Shown: positions 1 to 8,743, numbered from the stretch's first letter. The stretch: DNA of 32,183 nt from an uncultured Lachnospira sp. (GCA_910589305.1 CAJUTV010000021.1:1-32183); one strand, 5' to 3'. A program made the numbers and translations. The notes: generated by a model not told the origin, from the sequence alone.

Positions 1-9
1 CTGGGAACT

Positions 10-26
10 CACCTGCATAGCAGGTG
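10..26 (+). terminator. Short hairpin followed by GTTTTATT, possible terminator of an upstream gene
   Basis: CACCTGC pairs with GCAGGTG across an ATA loop, and GTTTTATT follows on the plus strand. It could end a plus-strand transcript entering from the left. No gene for it is visible in the window, so the role is inferred from shape only. Confidence 0.4.
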
Positions 27-50
27 GTTTTATTAATTGTTAAACCAATA

Positions 51-84
51 AAAAATGTGGCTTATTTTAATAAGCCACATTTTT
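51..84 (-). terminator. Terminator downstream of pgk (bidirectional palindrome)
   Basis: This is a perfect 16-bp palindromic stem with a 2-nt loop. It contains TGTGGCTTA/TAAGCCACA flanked by A runs on the left and T runs on the right, so it can act on both strands. It lies 83 bases past the pgk stop codon and is the natural end of the gap-pgk transcript. Confidence 0.85.
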
Positions 85-166
85 ATTCTGTTATTTTTTT
101 AATTTATATTAAAAAAATTATTTATATATGTCAGTTGTGTTCAGCAATTTTTATATATTTGTAACA

Positions 167-1360
167 TTACTTATCATTTGCTGCTACAACACCTGGCAAT
201 TCTTTGCCCTCAAGAAATTCAAGCGAAGCTCCGCCGCCTGTAGAGATATGTGTCATCTTATCACCGAAACCAAGATTATTAACTGCAGCAGCTGAATCAC
301 CGCCACCAATAATTGTTGTAGCATCTTCTAACTTAGCCAATTCTTGTGCAACAGCAATTGTACCTTTAGCAAAATTATCAAACTCAAATACACCCATAGG
401 TCCATTCCATACAACCGTCTTGGCATCCTTTAATGCTTCCTGATAAAGTTCACTTGTCTTTGGTCCGATATCCATACCCATATCATCATCTTCTTGATGA
501 CCTGCAACAACAACACGGCTAGGTGTATCATTCTTAAACTCTTTTGTCACTACAGTATCAATAGGAATCAGTAATTTTACACCTTTTGCCTCTGCCTTTT
601 CCATCATTTCTTTTGCATAATCAACGTAGTCATCTTCAATTAATGACTTGCCAATTTTGCCGCCGCGAGCTTTTTGGAATGTATAAGACATACCACCGCC
701 AATAATAAGTGTGTCAACTTTATCTAATAAGTTGTTAATAACAGATATCTTTGAAGAAACCTTTGAACCGCCAAGAATAGCAACAAATGGTCTTACTGGA
801 TTATTGACTGCATTTCCAAGAAAATCAATTTCTTTTTGCATAAGATAACCAACAACGGACGTGTCAACAAACTGTGTAACACCTACATTAGAACAATGTG
901 CTCTATGTGCTGTACCAAATGCATCATTGACAAAAACATCACAAATAGAAGCAAGATCTTTAGAAAATGCTTCTCCATTTTTTGTCTCCTCTGTGCGGAA
1001 ACGTGTATTCTCAAGAAGAATTACATCACCATTATTCATAGCCTCAACAGCAGCTTTTGCATTATCACCAACAACTGTATCATCCGCAGCAAACTTTACT
1101 TCTTTGCCTAAGAGTTCTGATAATCTCTTTGCAACAGGTGAAAGTGAAAAAGAAGCATCGGGTCCCTTTGGTTTACCAAGATGAGAGCAAAGAATTACTT
1201 TTCCGCCATCAGCAATAAGCTTCTTAATTGTAGGAAGCGCTGCAACTAAACGAGTTTCATCTGTAATCTTATCACCATCTAATGGTACATTAAAATCACA
1301 TCTACAAAGTACTCTCTTGCCATTAACATTGATATCATCTACGGATTTCTTATTAAGCAT
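167..1360 (-). CDS. pgk: Phosphoglycerate kinase
   Basis: Phosphoglycerate kinase transfers the acyl phosphate of 1,3-bisphosphoglycerate to ADP in cytoplasmic glycolysis. The 397-residue length is normal for the bacterial enzyme. The N-terminal substrate-binding signature RCDFNVPLDG (about residues 20-29), the TRF arginine segment, the WNGPMGVFEF stretch and the GGGDSAAAV nucleotide-binding segment near the C terminus are all present. GGAGG at 1370-1374 lies 9 bases before the ATG and fixes the start. The gene follows gap on the same strand after a 166-base gap that holds a decayed structured repeat, so the two are probably one glycolytic operon. A strong palindromic terminator follows. Identification is secure. 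Confidence 0.98.
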   Translation of the reverse strand: MLNKKSVDDINVNGKRVLCRCDFNVPLDGDKITDETRLVAALPTIKKLIADGGKVILCSHLGKPKGPDASFSLSPVAKRLSELLGKEVKFAADDTVVGDNAKAAVEAMNNGDVILLENTRFRTEETKNGEAFSKDLASICDVFVNDAFGTAHRAHCSNVGVTQFVDTSVVGYLMQKEIDFLGNAVNNPVRPFVAILGGSKVSSKISVINNLLDKVDTLIIGGGMSYTFQKARGGKIGKSLIEDDYVDYAKEMMEKAEAKGVKLLIPIDTVVTKEFKNDTPSRVVVAGHQEDDDMGMDIGPKTSELYQEALKDAKTVVWNGPMGVFEFDNFAKGTIAVAQELAKLEDATTIIGGGDSAAAVNNLGFGDKMTHISTGGGASLEFLEGKELPGVVAANDK

Positions 1361-1385
1361 ATATTTTTTCCTCCATATTAATCAA

Positions 1386-1512
1386 ATAGATATTTATAAT
1401 CCACTTTAATACTTACCAAACAGCGAATATTTATAATCCGCTTTGTTATTTATCTATTTTTATTACTTCTTTGTAGCATTTTGGCAGGAGCTTACACTCC
1501 TGCCAAAGAATC
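1386..1512 (+). repeat. Decayed copy (F) of the dispersed structured repeat, between gap and pgk
   Basis: Two tandem degenerate versions of the repeat's left-end hairpin are visible (1386-1412 and about 1422-1450; compare AGCGAATATT..ATCCGCT with the intact AGCGGATATT..ATCCGCT). A block at 1471-1512 follows and matches the extra hairpin of copy E. In that hairpin TTTGGCAGGAG (1480-1490) pairs with CTCCTGCCAAA (1497-1507), while copy E has CAGTGGGAG/CTCCCACTG. The arms differ but pairing is kept. The right end (GATGAGGTTAA) is missing. With no U-tract on either strand it is not a classical terminator, though it could shape the gap-pgk mRNA. Confidence 0.6.
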
Positions 1513-1526
1513 AAGACCTATAACAA

Positions 1527-2555
1527 TTAACCTAATTCAGCAAAATACTTAATTGTTCTAACCATCTGGCTTGTGTAAGAGTTTTCATTATCATACCATG
1601 AAACAACCTCTACCTGTGTCTTACCACCAGGAAGCTTTGAAACCATTGTCTGAGTAGCATCAAAGAGTGAACCATATCGCATACCAATAATATCACTTGA
1701 TACGATTTGGTCTTCATTGTAACCATAACTCTCATTAGCAGCAGCCTTCATAGCAGCATTGATTTCATCAACTGTAACTTCCTTGTCCACAACTGCAAAA
1801 AGAAGAGTTGTTGAACCTGTAGGAGTTGGAACTCTCTGAGCAGCTCCGATAAGCTTTCCATTTAACTCAGGGATAACAAGACCGATAGCCTTAGCAGCAC
1901 CTGTTGAGTTTGGAACGATATTGCAAGCGCCTGCTCTTGACCTTCTAAGGTCGCCCTTTCTTTGAGGGCCATCAAGAATCATCTGGTCACCTGTATAAGC
2001 ATGGATTGTACACATAATACCTGACTCGATAGGAGCAAGGTCATTAAGAGCCTTAGCCATAGGTGCTAAACAGTTTGTTGTACAAGAAGCAGCTGAGATG
2101 ATTTTGTCCTCTGCTGTCAATGTCTCATGGTTTACATTGTAAACGATTGTCTTAAGGTCGTTGCCCGCTGGTGCAGAGATAACAACTTTCTTAGCACCTG
2201 CATTGATATGAGCCTGAGCCTTTTCTTTTGATGTATAAAAACCTGAACACTCAAGAACAACATCAACACCAATTTCACCCCAAGGACAATTGTTTGCATC
2301 AGGTTCCTTGTAAATCTTAATTGTCTTACCTTTAACAGTAATTGTACCAGCTTCATCATCAGCAGTAACAGAACCTTCATCACCTACTTCAACATATCTT
2401 CCCTGTGATGAATCATACTTTAAAAGATGAGCAAGCATCTTTGGGCTTGTCAAATCATTAATCGCTACTACTTCATAGCCTTCTGCACCAAACATCTGTC
2501 TGAATGCAAGTCTACCAATACGTCCAAAACCATTAATTGCAACTTTTACTGACAT
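1527..2555 (-). CDS. gap: Glyceraldehyde-3-phosphate dehydrogenase, type I
   Basis: This enzyme oxidises and phosphorylates glyceraldehyde 3-phosphate to 1,3-bisphosphoglycerate with NAD in glycolysis. The 342-residue protein has the N-terminal Rossmann motif INGFGRIGR (residues 7-15) and the active-site motif SCTTNCLAP with the nucleophile C158. The catalytic histidine lies in CTIHAYTGDQ, and the C-terminal segment WYDNENSYTSQM is also present. CCTCCT at 2565-2570 (AGGAGG on the coding strand) fixes the ATG start. A near-consensus promoter lies 54 bases upstream. It is first in a probable gap-pgk operon. The alternative is only a phosphorylating paralogue with NADP preference, which the sequence does not suggest. 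Confidence 0.98.
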   Translation of the reverse strand: MSVKVAINGFGRIGRLAFRQMFGAEGYEVVAINDLTSPKMLAHLLKYDSSQGRYVEVGDEGSVTADDEAGTITVKGKTIKIYKEPDANNCPWGEIGVDVVLECSGFYTSKEKAQAHINAGAKKVVISAPAGNDLKTIVYNVNHETLTAEDKIISAASCTTNCLAPMAKALNDLAPIESGIMCTIHAYTGDQMILDGPQRKGDLRRSRAGACNIVPNSTGAAKAIGLVIPELNGKLIGAAQRVPTPTGSTTLLFAVVDKEVTVDEINAAMKAAANESYGYNEDQIVSSDIIGMRYGSLFDATQTMVSKLPGGKTQVEVVSWYDNENSYTSQMVRTIKYFAELG

Positions 2556-2608
2556 AAATTAATTCCTCCTAAATAAGATTGCTTGTGAAAAAAATCTAAC
2601 CATAGTGT

Positions 2609-2637
2609 ATTTTACATAATAAGGAAAAAAATATCAA
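2609..2637 (-). promoter_or_regulatory. Promoter of gap-pgk (sigma-A type)
   Basis: On the minus strand, TTGATA (2632-2637) is followed by a 17-base spacer and TAAAAT (2609-2614). Spacing is optimal and one position in each hexamer departs from consensus. It lies about 54 bases before the gap start codon. Confidence 0.75.
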
Positions 2638-2744
2638 GCATCAAAACGTGTTTTTGACATATTGTTAAAAAACCATGTCTTGAAATCTGTTACTTTCGTT
2701 AATTTCAACAAACAATCGCTTCACAAGCTATCCTTATGTTCAAC

Positions 2745-2787
2745 AAAATGGTTACAACAGCTTTTCATTGGCTATTATAACCATTTT
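2745..2787 (-). terminator. Probable terminator of the Na/Pi cotransporter-like gene
   Basis: AAAATGGTTA (2745-2754) pairs with TAACCATTTT (2778-2787) around a 23-base loop that has a small AGC/GCT inner stem. It starts 13 bases beyond the stop codon and ends in TTTTG on the coding strand. The U-tract is short, so efficiency is uncertain. Confidence 0.55.
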
Positions 2788-2800
2788 CCTACAATTTATG

Positions 2801-4483
2801 CTAATTAGAATAGATCTCTTCATGCACCGACTCTGCAATATTTTTTGCATGGTCAGAAACTCTCTCCAAGTTTGTAAGGATATCTAAATAAGACACACTG
2901 CTCTCTGCTCTACATTTACCTTCCGACAATCTTCGGATATGTTTATTTCTTAACTCTTCCTCAAGTGTATTTACATTATCTTCAAGCCTGTACACATCTT
3001 TAATGGCATTTCGCTCTTCCTGTTCTCTTGCAGCAATAGCCCTATCTAAGCATAATAGAACCATTGTCCATAAATCCATCAATTCATCTGAACCTTTTTC
3101 AGTAAATACAATATTATTTTCAATCTTATATTTCGCTATATCCGCAAGATTTTCGGCTCTATCAGAAACTCTCTCCAAATCAATCACTGCATGAAATAAA
3201 TTCGTTACTAATAGATGCTGTTTATCTGTAAGAGACAAATTGCTTACCTTTATAAGATATGCTGTCAAATACTTAGAATAATAATCAACTCGTTTTTCAA
3301 GCTCATATACCTTCTCCACAAGTTCAGAAGAATTTTCTCGGACTGCTCTGGAAGCATACTCCATATTGTCATAAGAAAGACGCGCCATAACAATTGTTTC
3401 CTTTTTTGCACGTTCTAGCGCAACAGAAGGCTGTTCCATTATTCTTACATCAAAATGTCTTGCAACTTCAAGCTCAACCTCATCGCTGATATTATCCAAT
3501 TCTGGCTGCTCTTGCTTCTCCTTAATAATCATACCTGAAATCTTAACAAGCAACTTTGCAAATGGGAACATTACAACGGTACAAGTTATATTAAATAAAG
3601 TATGAAAAATTGAAATTTCTACTGCCGAAATATTATGAACCGCAATATTCGGTCTAATGCAAAACAAAACAAATCCAATCGTTCCAAACAGTATCGCACC
3701 TGCTATATTAAACAACAAGTGCATACAAGCTGCTCGCTTTGCTGTTCTTGTAGCTCCTGCACAAGATAAAAGCGCTGTGACACAAGAACCAATATTTTGT
3801 CCTAATGTAATAAATACAGCCGCATTTGTTGTTACAATTCCATTGGCAGCAAGTGTTTGTAAAATACCTACAGAAGCTGATGAGCTCTGTAATATTGCTG
3901 TTACAATAATACCAATAATAATGCCTAAAAATGGATTACTTCCCACAAATTCAAAGGCAGCAGAAAAAATTGGCGCATCAGTATATGGCGAAATTGCCAA
4001 ACTCATAAACTCAAGCCCTTCAAATAACAATCCAATACCGACAAACAACTCTCCAATATTTTTAAATCGGTCTTTTTTTGCAAAAAGGCTGATAAATGCA
4101 CCTATACCAATTAATAATGGCGCATAAAAAGCAGGTTTTAGAGCCTGAGCTGCATCGCCAATTTGCCCTAATGAAACTATCCATGCAGTAATTGTTGTAC
4201 CGATATTGGCACCCATAATAACACCGACAGCTTGTACCAAATTCATGATGCCAGCATTCACAAACCCCACTACCATAACTGTAGTAGCACCACTGCTTTG
4301 TATAATAGCAGTAATCAATGCACCCACAACAACCGCAAGAAATCTGTTTCTTGTAAGATAACCAAGCAGCGACTTCATCTTTCCGCCTGCCGATTTCTGC
4401 ATACCATCAGCCATACGGTTCATGCCATACAGAAACATTCCTATTCCACCAGCGAAAATAAATAGATTTCCAACTAATTCCAT
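2801..4483 (-). CDS. Na+/Pi-cotransporter family protein with C-terminal PhoU-like domain
   Basis: This is an integral membrane protein of the NptA/YjbB class (type II Na/Pi-cotransporter repeats, NPT2 family), expected to move phosphate coupled to sodium. The 560 residues hold two inverted transport repeats. Their signature pairs are QSSGATT (62-68) with GANIGTT (91-97), and QSSSAS (199-204) with GQNIGS near 229. They are followed by more membrane helices to about residue 330. The C-terminal part (about 350-560) is helical, with repeated ERVSD-A-N motifs typical of PhoU, which links phosphate flux to regulation. The coding-strand GAGGT before ATG supports the start. An unusual leader with a short upstream ORF precedes it. 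Bacterial homologues often export phosphate, so direction is not settled. Confidence 0.9.
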   Translation of the reverse strand: MELVGNLFIFAGGIGMFLYGMNRMADGMQKSAGGKMKSLLGYLTRNRFLAVVVGALITAIIQSSGATTVMVVGFVNAGIMNLVQAVGVIMGANIGTTITAWIVSLGQIGDAAQALKPAFYAPLLIGIGAFISLFAKKDRFKNIGELFVGIGLLFEGLEFMSLAISPYTDAPIFSAAFEFVGSNPFLGIIIGIIVTAILQSSSASVGILQTLAANGIVTTNAAVFITLGQNIGSCVTALLSCAGATRTAKRAACMHLLFNIAGAILFGTIGFVLFCIRPNIAVHNISAVEISIFHTLFNITCTVVMFPFAKLLVKISGMIIKEKQEQPELDNISDEVELEVARHFDVRIMEQPSVALERAKKETIVMARLSYDNMEYASRAVRENSSELVEKVYELEKRVDYYSKYLTAYLIKVSNLSLTDKQHLLVTNLFHAVIDLERVSDRAENLADIAKYKIENNIVFTEKGSDELMDLWTMVLLCLDRAIAAREQEERNAIKDVYRLEDNVNTLEEELRNKHIRRLSEGKCRAESSVSYLDILTNLERVSDHAKNIAESVHEEIYSN

Positions 4484-4486
4484 ATT

Positions 4487-4522
4487 TTACCTCAAAATTT
4501 TATTTTCTTTAAGTTCTTCCAT
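4487..4522 (-). CDS. Possible 11-codon upstream ORF in the leader of the Na/Pi gene
   Basis: An ATG at 4520-4522 opens an 11-codon frame reading MEELKENKILR. It is preceded by GGAGG (4529-4533) at 6-base spacing, better than that of the main gene. Its last sense codon AGG and stop TAA (4487-4489) overlap the GAGGT ribosome binding site of the transporter gene. The frame ends 3 bases before the next ATG, so translation of the short frame should affect initiation on the transporter. The reading is direct, but that it is translated is inference. Such a short frame could arise by chance. Confidence 0.4.
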   Translation of the reverse strand: MEELKENKILR

Positions 4523-4534
4523 TTTTAGCCTCCA

Positions 4535-4610
4535 TGCTGCGACTGATTTTTAGGAGTATCTAATGGTTTAAGTTTTGGCAAGGCTACATAACAGCCTTTT
4601 ATGCGCAGCA
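4535..4610 (-). promoter_or_regulatory. Structured 5' leader of the Na/Pi cotransporter gene
   Basis: On the transcript strand, TGCTGCG (4604-4610) pairs with CGCAGCA (4535-4541). This encloses a second hairpin, AAGGCT/AGCCTT with a 7-base loop, and an unpaired A-rich stretch. The closing stem ends right before the GGAGG of the upstream ORF. An ACTCC segment at about 4553-4557 could pair with that GGAGG in an alternative fold. I do not recognise a named riboswitch class. It could be an uncharacterised cis-regulator or an accidental fold. Confidence 0.4.
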
Positions 4611-4628
4611 ATCTTTTATATAACTTGT

Positions 4629-4694
4629 AGGTTGAAAACTACATTTTATAACAATAAAATCATCACAAAATATATATTTCGTTGTTTTCAACCT
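4629..4694. repeat. Inverted repeat containing a 17-base sequence that recurs at 25113
   Basis: AGGTTGAAAAC (4629-4639) pairs with GTTTTCAACCT (4684-4694). The interior carries TTTATAACAATAAAATC (4645-4661), which recurs exactly at 25113-25129 and is followed in both places by a similar AAAATAT..CGTTTTCAA stretch. It looks like two copies of a short decayed element. This AT-rich gap (4611-4877) otherwise holds nothing I can name. Confidence 0.4.
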
Positions 4695-4877
4695 TGCATC
4701 TTCAATATAATACCAATAGATTGATGAATTTTCAAGCATTAAAAATCAGAACACATATTCCTCTTACCCATCTAAATCTATAAAAACAATAGATAAAACA
4801 AATCAATTGGCATAATAATAAACAATAAACATGATTATAAATACTTCATATTATTATAATAAATTTTCATTCCTGCA

Positions 4878-4911
4878 TAAAAATGTCGGCAGATTTTATT
4901 ACTCTGCCGAC
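4878..4911 (-). terminator. Terminator of the pectate lyase gene
   Basis: GTCGGCAGA (4885-4893) pairs with TCTGCCGAC (4903-4911) over a 9-base loop. On the coding (minus) strand the stem is followed by ATTTTTA. It lies 75 bases past the lyase stop codon and is a good intrinsic terminator. Confidence 0.85.
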
Positions 4912-4986
4912 AAAACCTTTTTTTGTAACTATTTTATTAAACCATATAAATCACAAAATATAACAATATTTTTTATTTACTACATT

Positions 4987-7900
4987 TTATCCTTGTGTCT
5001 GGTTATACAACTGATTTCCATTTGTATCATAAACAATCCAATCGGATATCGTTACATCTGCACCTGTTATTGCCAAGCCAAATTTTGCTGCTTGTTCTGC
5101 TGTAAGATAAGCTCCCGATGCTGCAAAAGTGTAAGATTGTCTTTTTTCAGTTGTTCCGTCAGCTCCTACAAGCGCACATGATATTGTATATACTCCATTT
5201 TTCTTTTCAACCGTTATATCATATGTACTGCCAATTGTATATGCCGCTTTTGGACTTCCATTTCCTGTTTCGCCATCTCTGTCATCTGTTCTCTTTTTAG
5301 TCCAAAACATTGATGCCGCATTTGTATCTCCAGAATTTCTAATTGAAAATGAATTAAAAAGATAATCTCCATTTGTTTGGAATGCTCCTACAAAAACACC
5401 TCTGTCTTTACCTGTGGCTGCAAACGAATTAACTTTTACTTTTAAAGTCATTTTATTAACAAATTCAGATTCAGGAAATACAATATAAGATATATCCTTT
5501 CCTGCTACTCCTTTGTTCTTTGATATATTTCCGCCTGTTGCAGATTGTTTAATATTCATTTCATTTCCATTATTGGTTACTGTCACATTGGCAACATCTC
5601 CTGTTGTTTGTGGCGTATAAACAATTTCACCTGGGTCAACCTTTACACCCTCAGCCTTAATTGTTATTGCCAAAACACCTCTAATTACACCGCCTGGTAT
5701 ATTTAATTTTCCAGTAGCTGCATCATATGTAAAATAGCCTTCATATAATGGATTGTTATCGATGCTTACTTCTACAGTTTGTGGAAGTTGATAGCCTGCT
5801 ACATTCTTAAACTGTACTTCATAATTTGTACCAGCAGGAATTTTCTTAGCACCATCCGCATTTACATTTGTTAAATCTAAATTAACATTTACAAAATTAG
5901 TACCCAAGCTAATATTTGAAAACTTTGCTGTGCTTAAATTCACAAGTTTATTTGCTACTTTATTGGCATCCACTGCAAAACCAACATAGACCTTCTCATT
6001 CATTGAAACAGTCTTTTTGCCAACATATTTCCAATTTGCTCCATCTTCTGAAACATATCCTATAAAGTCATTGCCAATTCTTGCAAGTTTAAACCAAATT
6101 CCATGATATGTCTGTGCTGTCTTAAACTTCAAGTTTTCAATAATCGGTATTCCTGCCTTATCAGCAGCGCCTTTTGAGTCAATCGTCTCCGATATTGTAG
6201 TGAGATTGCCATCTTTTGTTGCTCTGTTTACCATATAAGCAGACCATGTTGTATTTTCTTTAGCACTCTCATCAAGCTTTGTTAAAGATAACCCTAATGC
6301 AACGGTCTTTGAACCAACCTCAAGACCATCACGGAACATAATTCCAGTAAATACATGATTATCAACTACTGTTGCATAATCCAGCTTCGTAACAAGCTCT
6401 GTATCACCTGTTACTTCCTGATAGGTAAACTGGAAGTTATCTGTATTGCCTTTACCCCACATACCGCTAGAAGATGATGTACTTTCACTTAAACCAAGTT
6501 TGCCTGCACCTTTTACAGTAAGTACGCCATCGGTCAAACTAGCGCTTCCAGCAGCTTCTGGAGCACCAATATCTTTACTAATCCAATCGCCAGAAGAAGC
6601 AGTGCTATTCATATGAAGCTTTGATACTGAACTTTGTGTTTTATTGCCATTGCTATCATAAACTCTTGCTGTAATATTGTAAGTGCCATCTTCAAGCCCT
6701 TTATATACATATGTATATGGAGCTTCTGTCACGGTGCCTACTAACTTGTCTCCATTGTAAAACTCAACTTTTTCTATGGTGCTTGCTGTAGTTGCACTTG
6801 TACGACTGCTGCTATCATCAATATTAACATCCATTCCAGCCAAAAATTGTAAAAGAATAACGGCATCTCGAACATTTACATCACCATTTCCATCCACATC
6901 ACATGCCTTCTCATCAACAATAGGCAAATCCTTTATACCTGCTAAATATTTTTTCAAAAGTACAGCATCCGATGAAGTTCTTTCACCATCACCGTTTAAA
7001 TCGCCACGTTTTACGCCATCATCGCTTGAACCGCTTGGGGCAACGTTTGCTGTAACAGCAACCTCACTTCCCACTTTATATTGAGCATTGTCTTTTAAAT
7101 CCAGTGTAATGGTTGGATTTGGTGCCTCATAATCCGTCTTTTCAACTTCTTCAACCAATCCATTAAAATATTCTTCAATATAAGCATATCCTGTATTTGG
7201 ATTAATTTTTGCAGAATCGGTAGCATCGTTTGGATTTAATCCATGTGCGATTTCCCAAGCATCAGGTATACCATCTTTATCTTTATCAAAATCGGCTTCT
7301 CTCGTTACTGTTGCAGCAGGATAGCCGCCAACTTCATCTTCTGTGTTAATATATCTACCTGTATCTGTTTTTGTCTCATAAACAACTCTTGCATCAATGG
7401 CATCTCTGTAAGGATATGTAGCACCAGCTCTATTTAAAATCGGCTCATAACAATCCTGTGCCGAAATTAGAGTGATATTATTAAAACCTTCTGCATCATA
7501 TGGTGCTGTCACATAATCGGTCTTCTTGTCACCACTTGTATCACCAGACTTTTTAATTCCCTTAGAATTATCCTGTGATATTGCATCATTTCCTTCAAGA
7601 TAATTGCCATTTACATAAAAACCACCACGCTTGCCTTTTTCACCGGCATCGATTACCTGATTTCTTACTTTATCTCTTGTTCCCACGCCTGCCTTTAAGT
7701 AATTATTAATATAGTTTGACCATGTATAACCACCGCCATAACAGGTATTATATCCCCAGTTATACAATATACTGTTACTTATCTGAACTCTTGCAATATT
7801 CGGATTTCCTGTTTCTTTATCCTGTTTTGCAGGGTCGCCCATAAAACCGCCGCCAATTCTTGGATTACGCGATGTATGGTTTGCTATCAGATTATACTGG

Positions 7901-8673
7901 AAGACAACATTATCTCCGCCAAATATACCGCCATATCCATGTCTGCCTTTAGAATGTCCTGAAACCGTAAGACTTTCTGATATAATACACCATTGCACGG
8001 TTCCGTCTTGACCGCGATATGTAGATAAGGTTTCATCTGTATTCCAGCTAAATGAACAATGGTCAATAATAAATGTCTTATTATCTCTGCCCCACAGCGC
8101 ATCCATCGAATCACCGCCGTTAAATACATTCTCTGCACCTGGTCTAAAACGCATATATCGTATAATCAAATTTTCAGAACCACTTATATCGGTATCATAT
8201 CCTGCAATTGTAATGCCATCGCCTGGCGCCGTTTGTCCAGCTATCGTGATATTTTTGTTATTAATAATTAATTTATGTTTTAAATGAATCGTACCACCCA
8301 CATTAAAAACAATAATAGCACCGCCATGTCCGCCATTTTCTTTTGGCTTGGCAAACTCCTCCAATCCATAACGCAACGTACCCTCAATAGGCTCTTGACC
8401 TCTTACATAATCTTCTAGTGAAGTTACAATATAAACATCATAATTTCTTCCTCCAGAAGCAAATCTCCCGCCGCCTTCTGCTGTAGAAAATGCTAACAGC
8501 TTTGAAGTATCATCAGCTGCCAATACTCCATTTAAACTAGGAACAGCCAGAGACGATAACGCCAACAACCCTGTCAATGATAAAGCAGTCAGCTTTTTTA
8601 ACATTCCTTTTTTCTTAAAATGTTTTATTTGCCTTCTTTTTGCTCTTCCTTGTGATGTTTCTAAAACATACAT
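4987..8673 (-). CDS. Secreted multidomain pectate lyase (PL1-like) with nested dockerin
   Basis: This is a 1228-residue exported enzyme that should cleave de-esterified pectin by beta-elimination. A cationic N terminus and hydrophobic core (about 24-50) end in VLA-ADD, a plausible signal-peptidase site near residue 52. The parallel beta-helix lyase domain spans about 58-445, with FIIDHCSFSW (201-210) and SRNPRIGG (268-275) matching the PL1 Asp/His and catalytic Arg segments. A calcium-binding DKDKDGIPD region follows (463-471). An Ig-like domain (about 518-686) is split by a complete dockerin (about 556-618), with calcium loops beginning at D558 and D592. Two beta-sandwich regions follow; the first (about 697-923) resembles DUF1349. 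GGAGGG, 6 bases before the ATG at 8673, favours this start over M24. The gene has its own promoter and terminator. No cohesin or scaffoldin is in the window. Confidence 0.93.
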   Translation of the reverse strand: MYVLETSQGRAKRRQIKHFKKKGMLKKLTALSLTGLLALSSLAVPSLNGVLAADDTSKLLAFSTAEGGGRFASGGRNYDVYIVTSLEDYVRGQEPIEGTLRYGLEEFAKPKENGGHGGAIIVFNVGGTIHLKHKLIINNKNITIAGQTAPGDGITIAGYDTDISGSENLIIRYMRFRPGAENVFNGGDSMDALWGRDNKTFIIDHCSFSWNTDETLSTYRGQDGTVQWCIISESLTVSGHSKGRHGYGGIFGGDNVVFQYNLIANHTSRNPRIGGGFMGDPAKQDKETGNPNIARVQISNSILYNWGYNTCYGGGYTWSNYINNYLKAGVGTRDKVRNQVIDAGEKGKRGGFYVNGNYLEGNDAISQDNSKGIKKSGDTSGDKKTDYVTAPYDAEGFNNITLISAQDCYEPILNRAGATYPYRDAIDARVVYETKTDTGRYINTEDEVGGYPAATVTREADFDKDKDGIPDAWEIAHGLNPNDATDSAKINPNTGYAYIEEYFNGLVEEVEKTDYEAPNPTITLDLKDNAQYKVGSEVAVTANVAPSGSSDDGVKRGDLNGDGERTSSDAVLLKKYLAGIKDLPIVDEKACDVDGNGDVNVRDAVILLQFLAGMDVNIDDSSSRTSATTASTIEKVEFYNGDKLVGTVTEAPYTYVYKGLEDGTYNITARVYDSNGNKTQSSVSKLHMNSTASSGDWISKDIGAPEAAGSASLTDGVLTVKGAGKLGLSESTSSSSGMWGKGNTDNFQFTYQEVTGDTELVTKLDYATVVDNHVFTGIMFRDGLEVGSKTVALGLSLTKLDESAKENTTWSAYMVNRATKDGNLTTISETIDSKGAADKAGIPIIENLKFKTAQTYHGIWFKLARIGNDFIGYVSEDGANWKYVGKKTVSMNEKVYVGFAVDANKVANKLVNLSTAKFSNISLGTNFVNVNLDLTNVNADGAKKIPAGTNYEVQFKNVAGYQLPQTVEVSIDNNPLYEGYFTYDAATGKLNIPGGVIRGVLAITIKAEGVKVDPGEIVYTPQTTGDVANVTVTNNGNEMNIKQSATGGNISKNKGVAGKDISYIVFPESEFVNKMTLKVKVNSFAATGKDRGVFVGAFQTNGDYLFNSFSIRNSGDTNAASMFWTKKRTDDRDGETGNGSPKAAYTIGSTYDITVEKKNGVYTISCALVGADGTTEKRQSYTFAASGAYLTAEQAAKFGLAITGADVTISDWIVYDTNGNQLYNQTQG

Positions 8674-8743
8674 AAATTACCCTCCATTCTTTCAAAACAT
8701 TTGCAATTATATTTTGCTAAAGTACTTTATAAAAGTTATTATT

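Noticed and set aside
861..1184. Open plus-strand frame of 107 codons opposite pgk
   Set aside because: It is antisense to a certain pgk gene, has no ribosome binding site, and its product has no recognisable features. It is a by-product of the codon use of pgk.
3657..4127. Open plus-strand frame of 156 codons opposite the Na/Pi transporter gene
   Set aside because: It lies wholly within a well-supported membrane-protein gene on the other strand. The Asn/Ile/Pro-rich product reflects reversed membrane-helix codons.
4521..4549. Similarity between the upstream-ORF region (4521-4549) and the terminator arm near 30421-30449
   Set aside because: The 29-base stretches match except for about five transitions. 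The second arm of the hairpin is not shared, so common origin cannot be argued from two examples in AT-rich DNA.
4535..4610. Assignment of the transporter leader to a known riboswitch class
   Set aside because: I could not match its conserved blocks to TPP, FMN, SAM, lysine, glycine, purine, c-di-GMP or fluoride consensus patterns, so it is left as an unclassified leader.
4987..8673. Evidence for a cellulosome
   Set aside because: One dockerin is present, but no cohesin, scaffoldin or other dockerin protein is in the window. Isolated dockerins are common in Lachnospiraceae.
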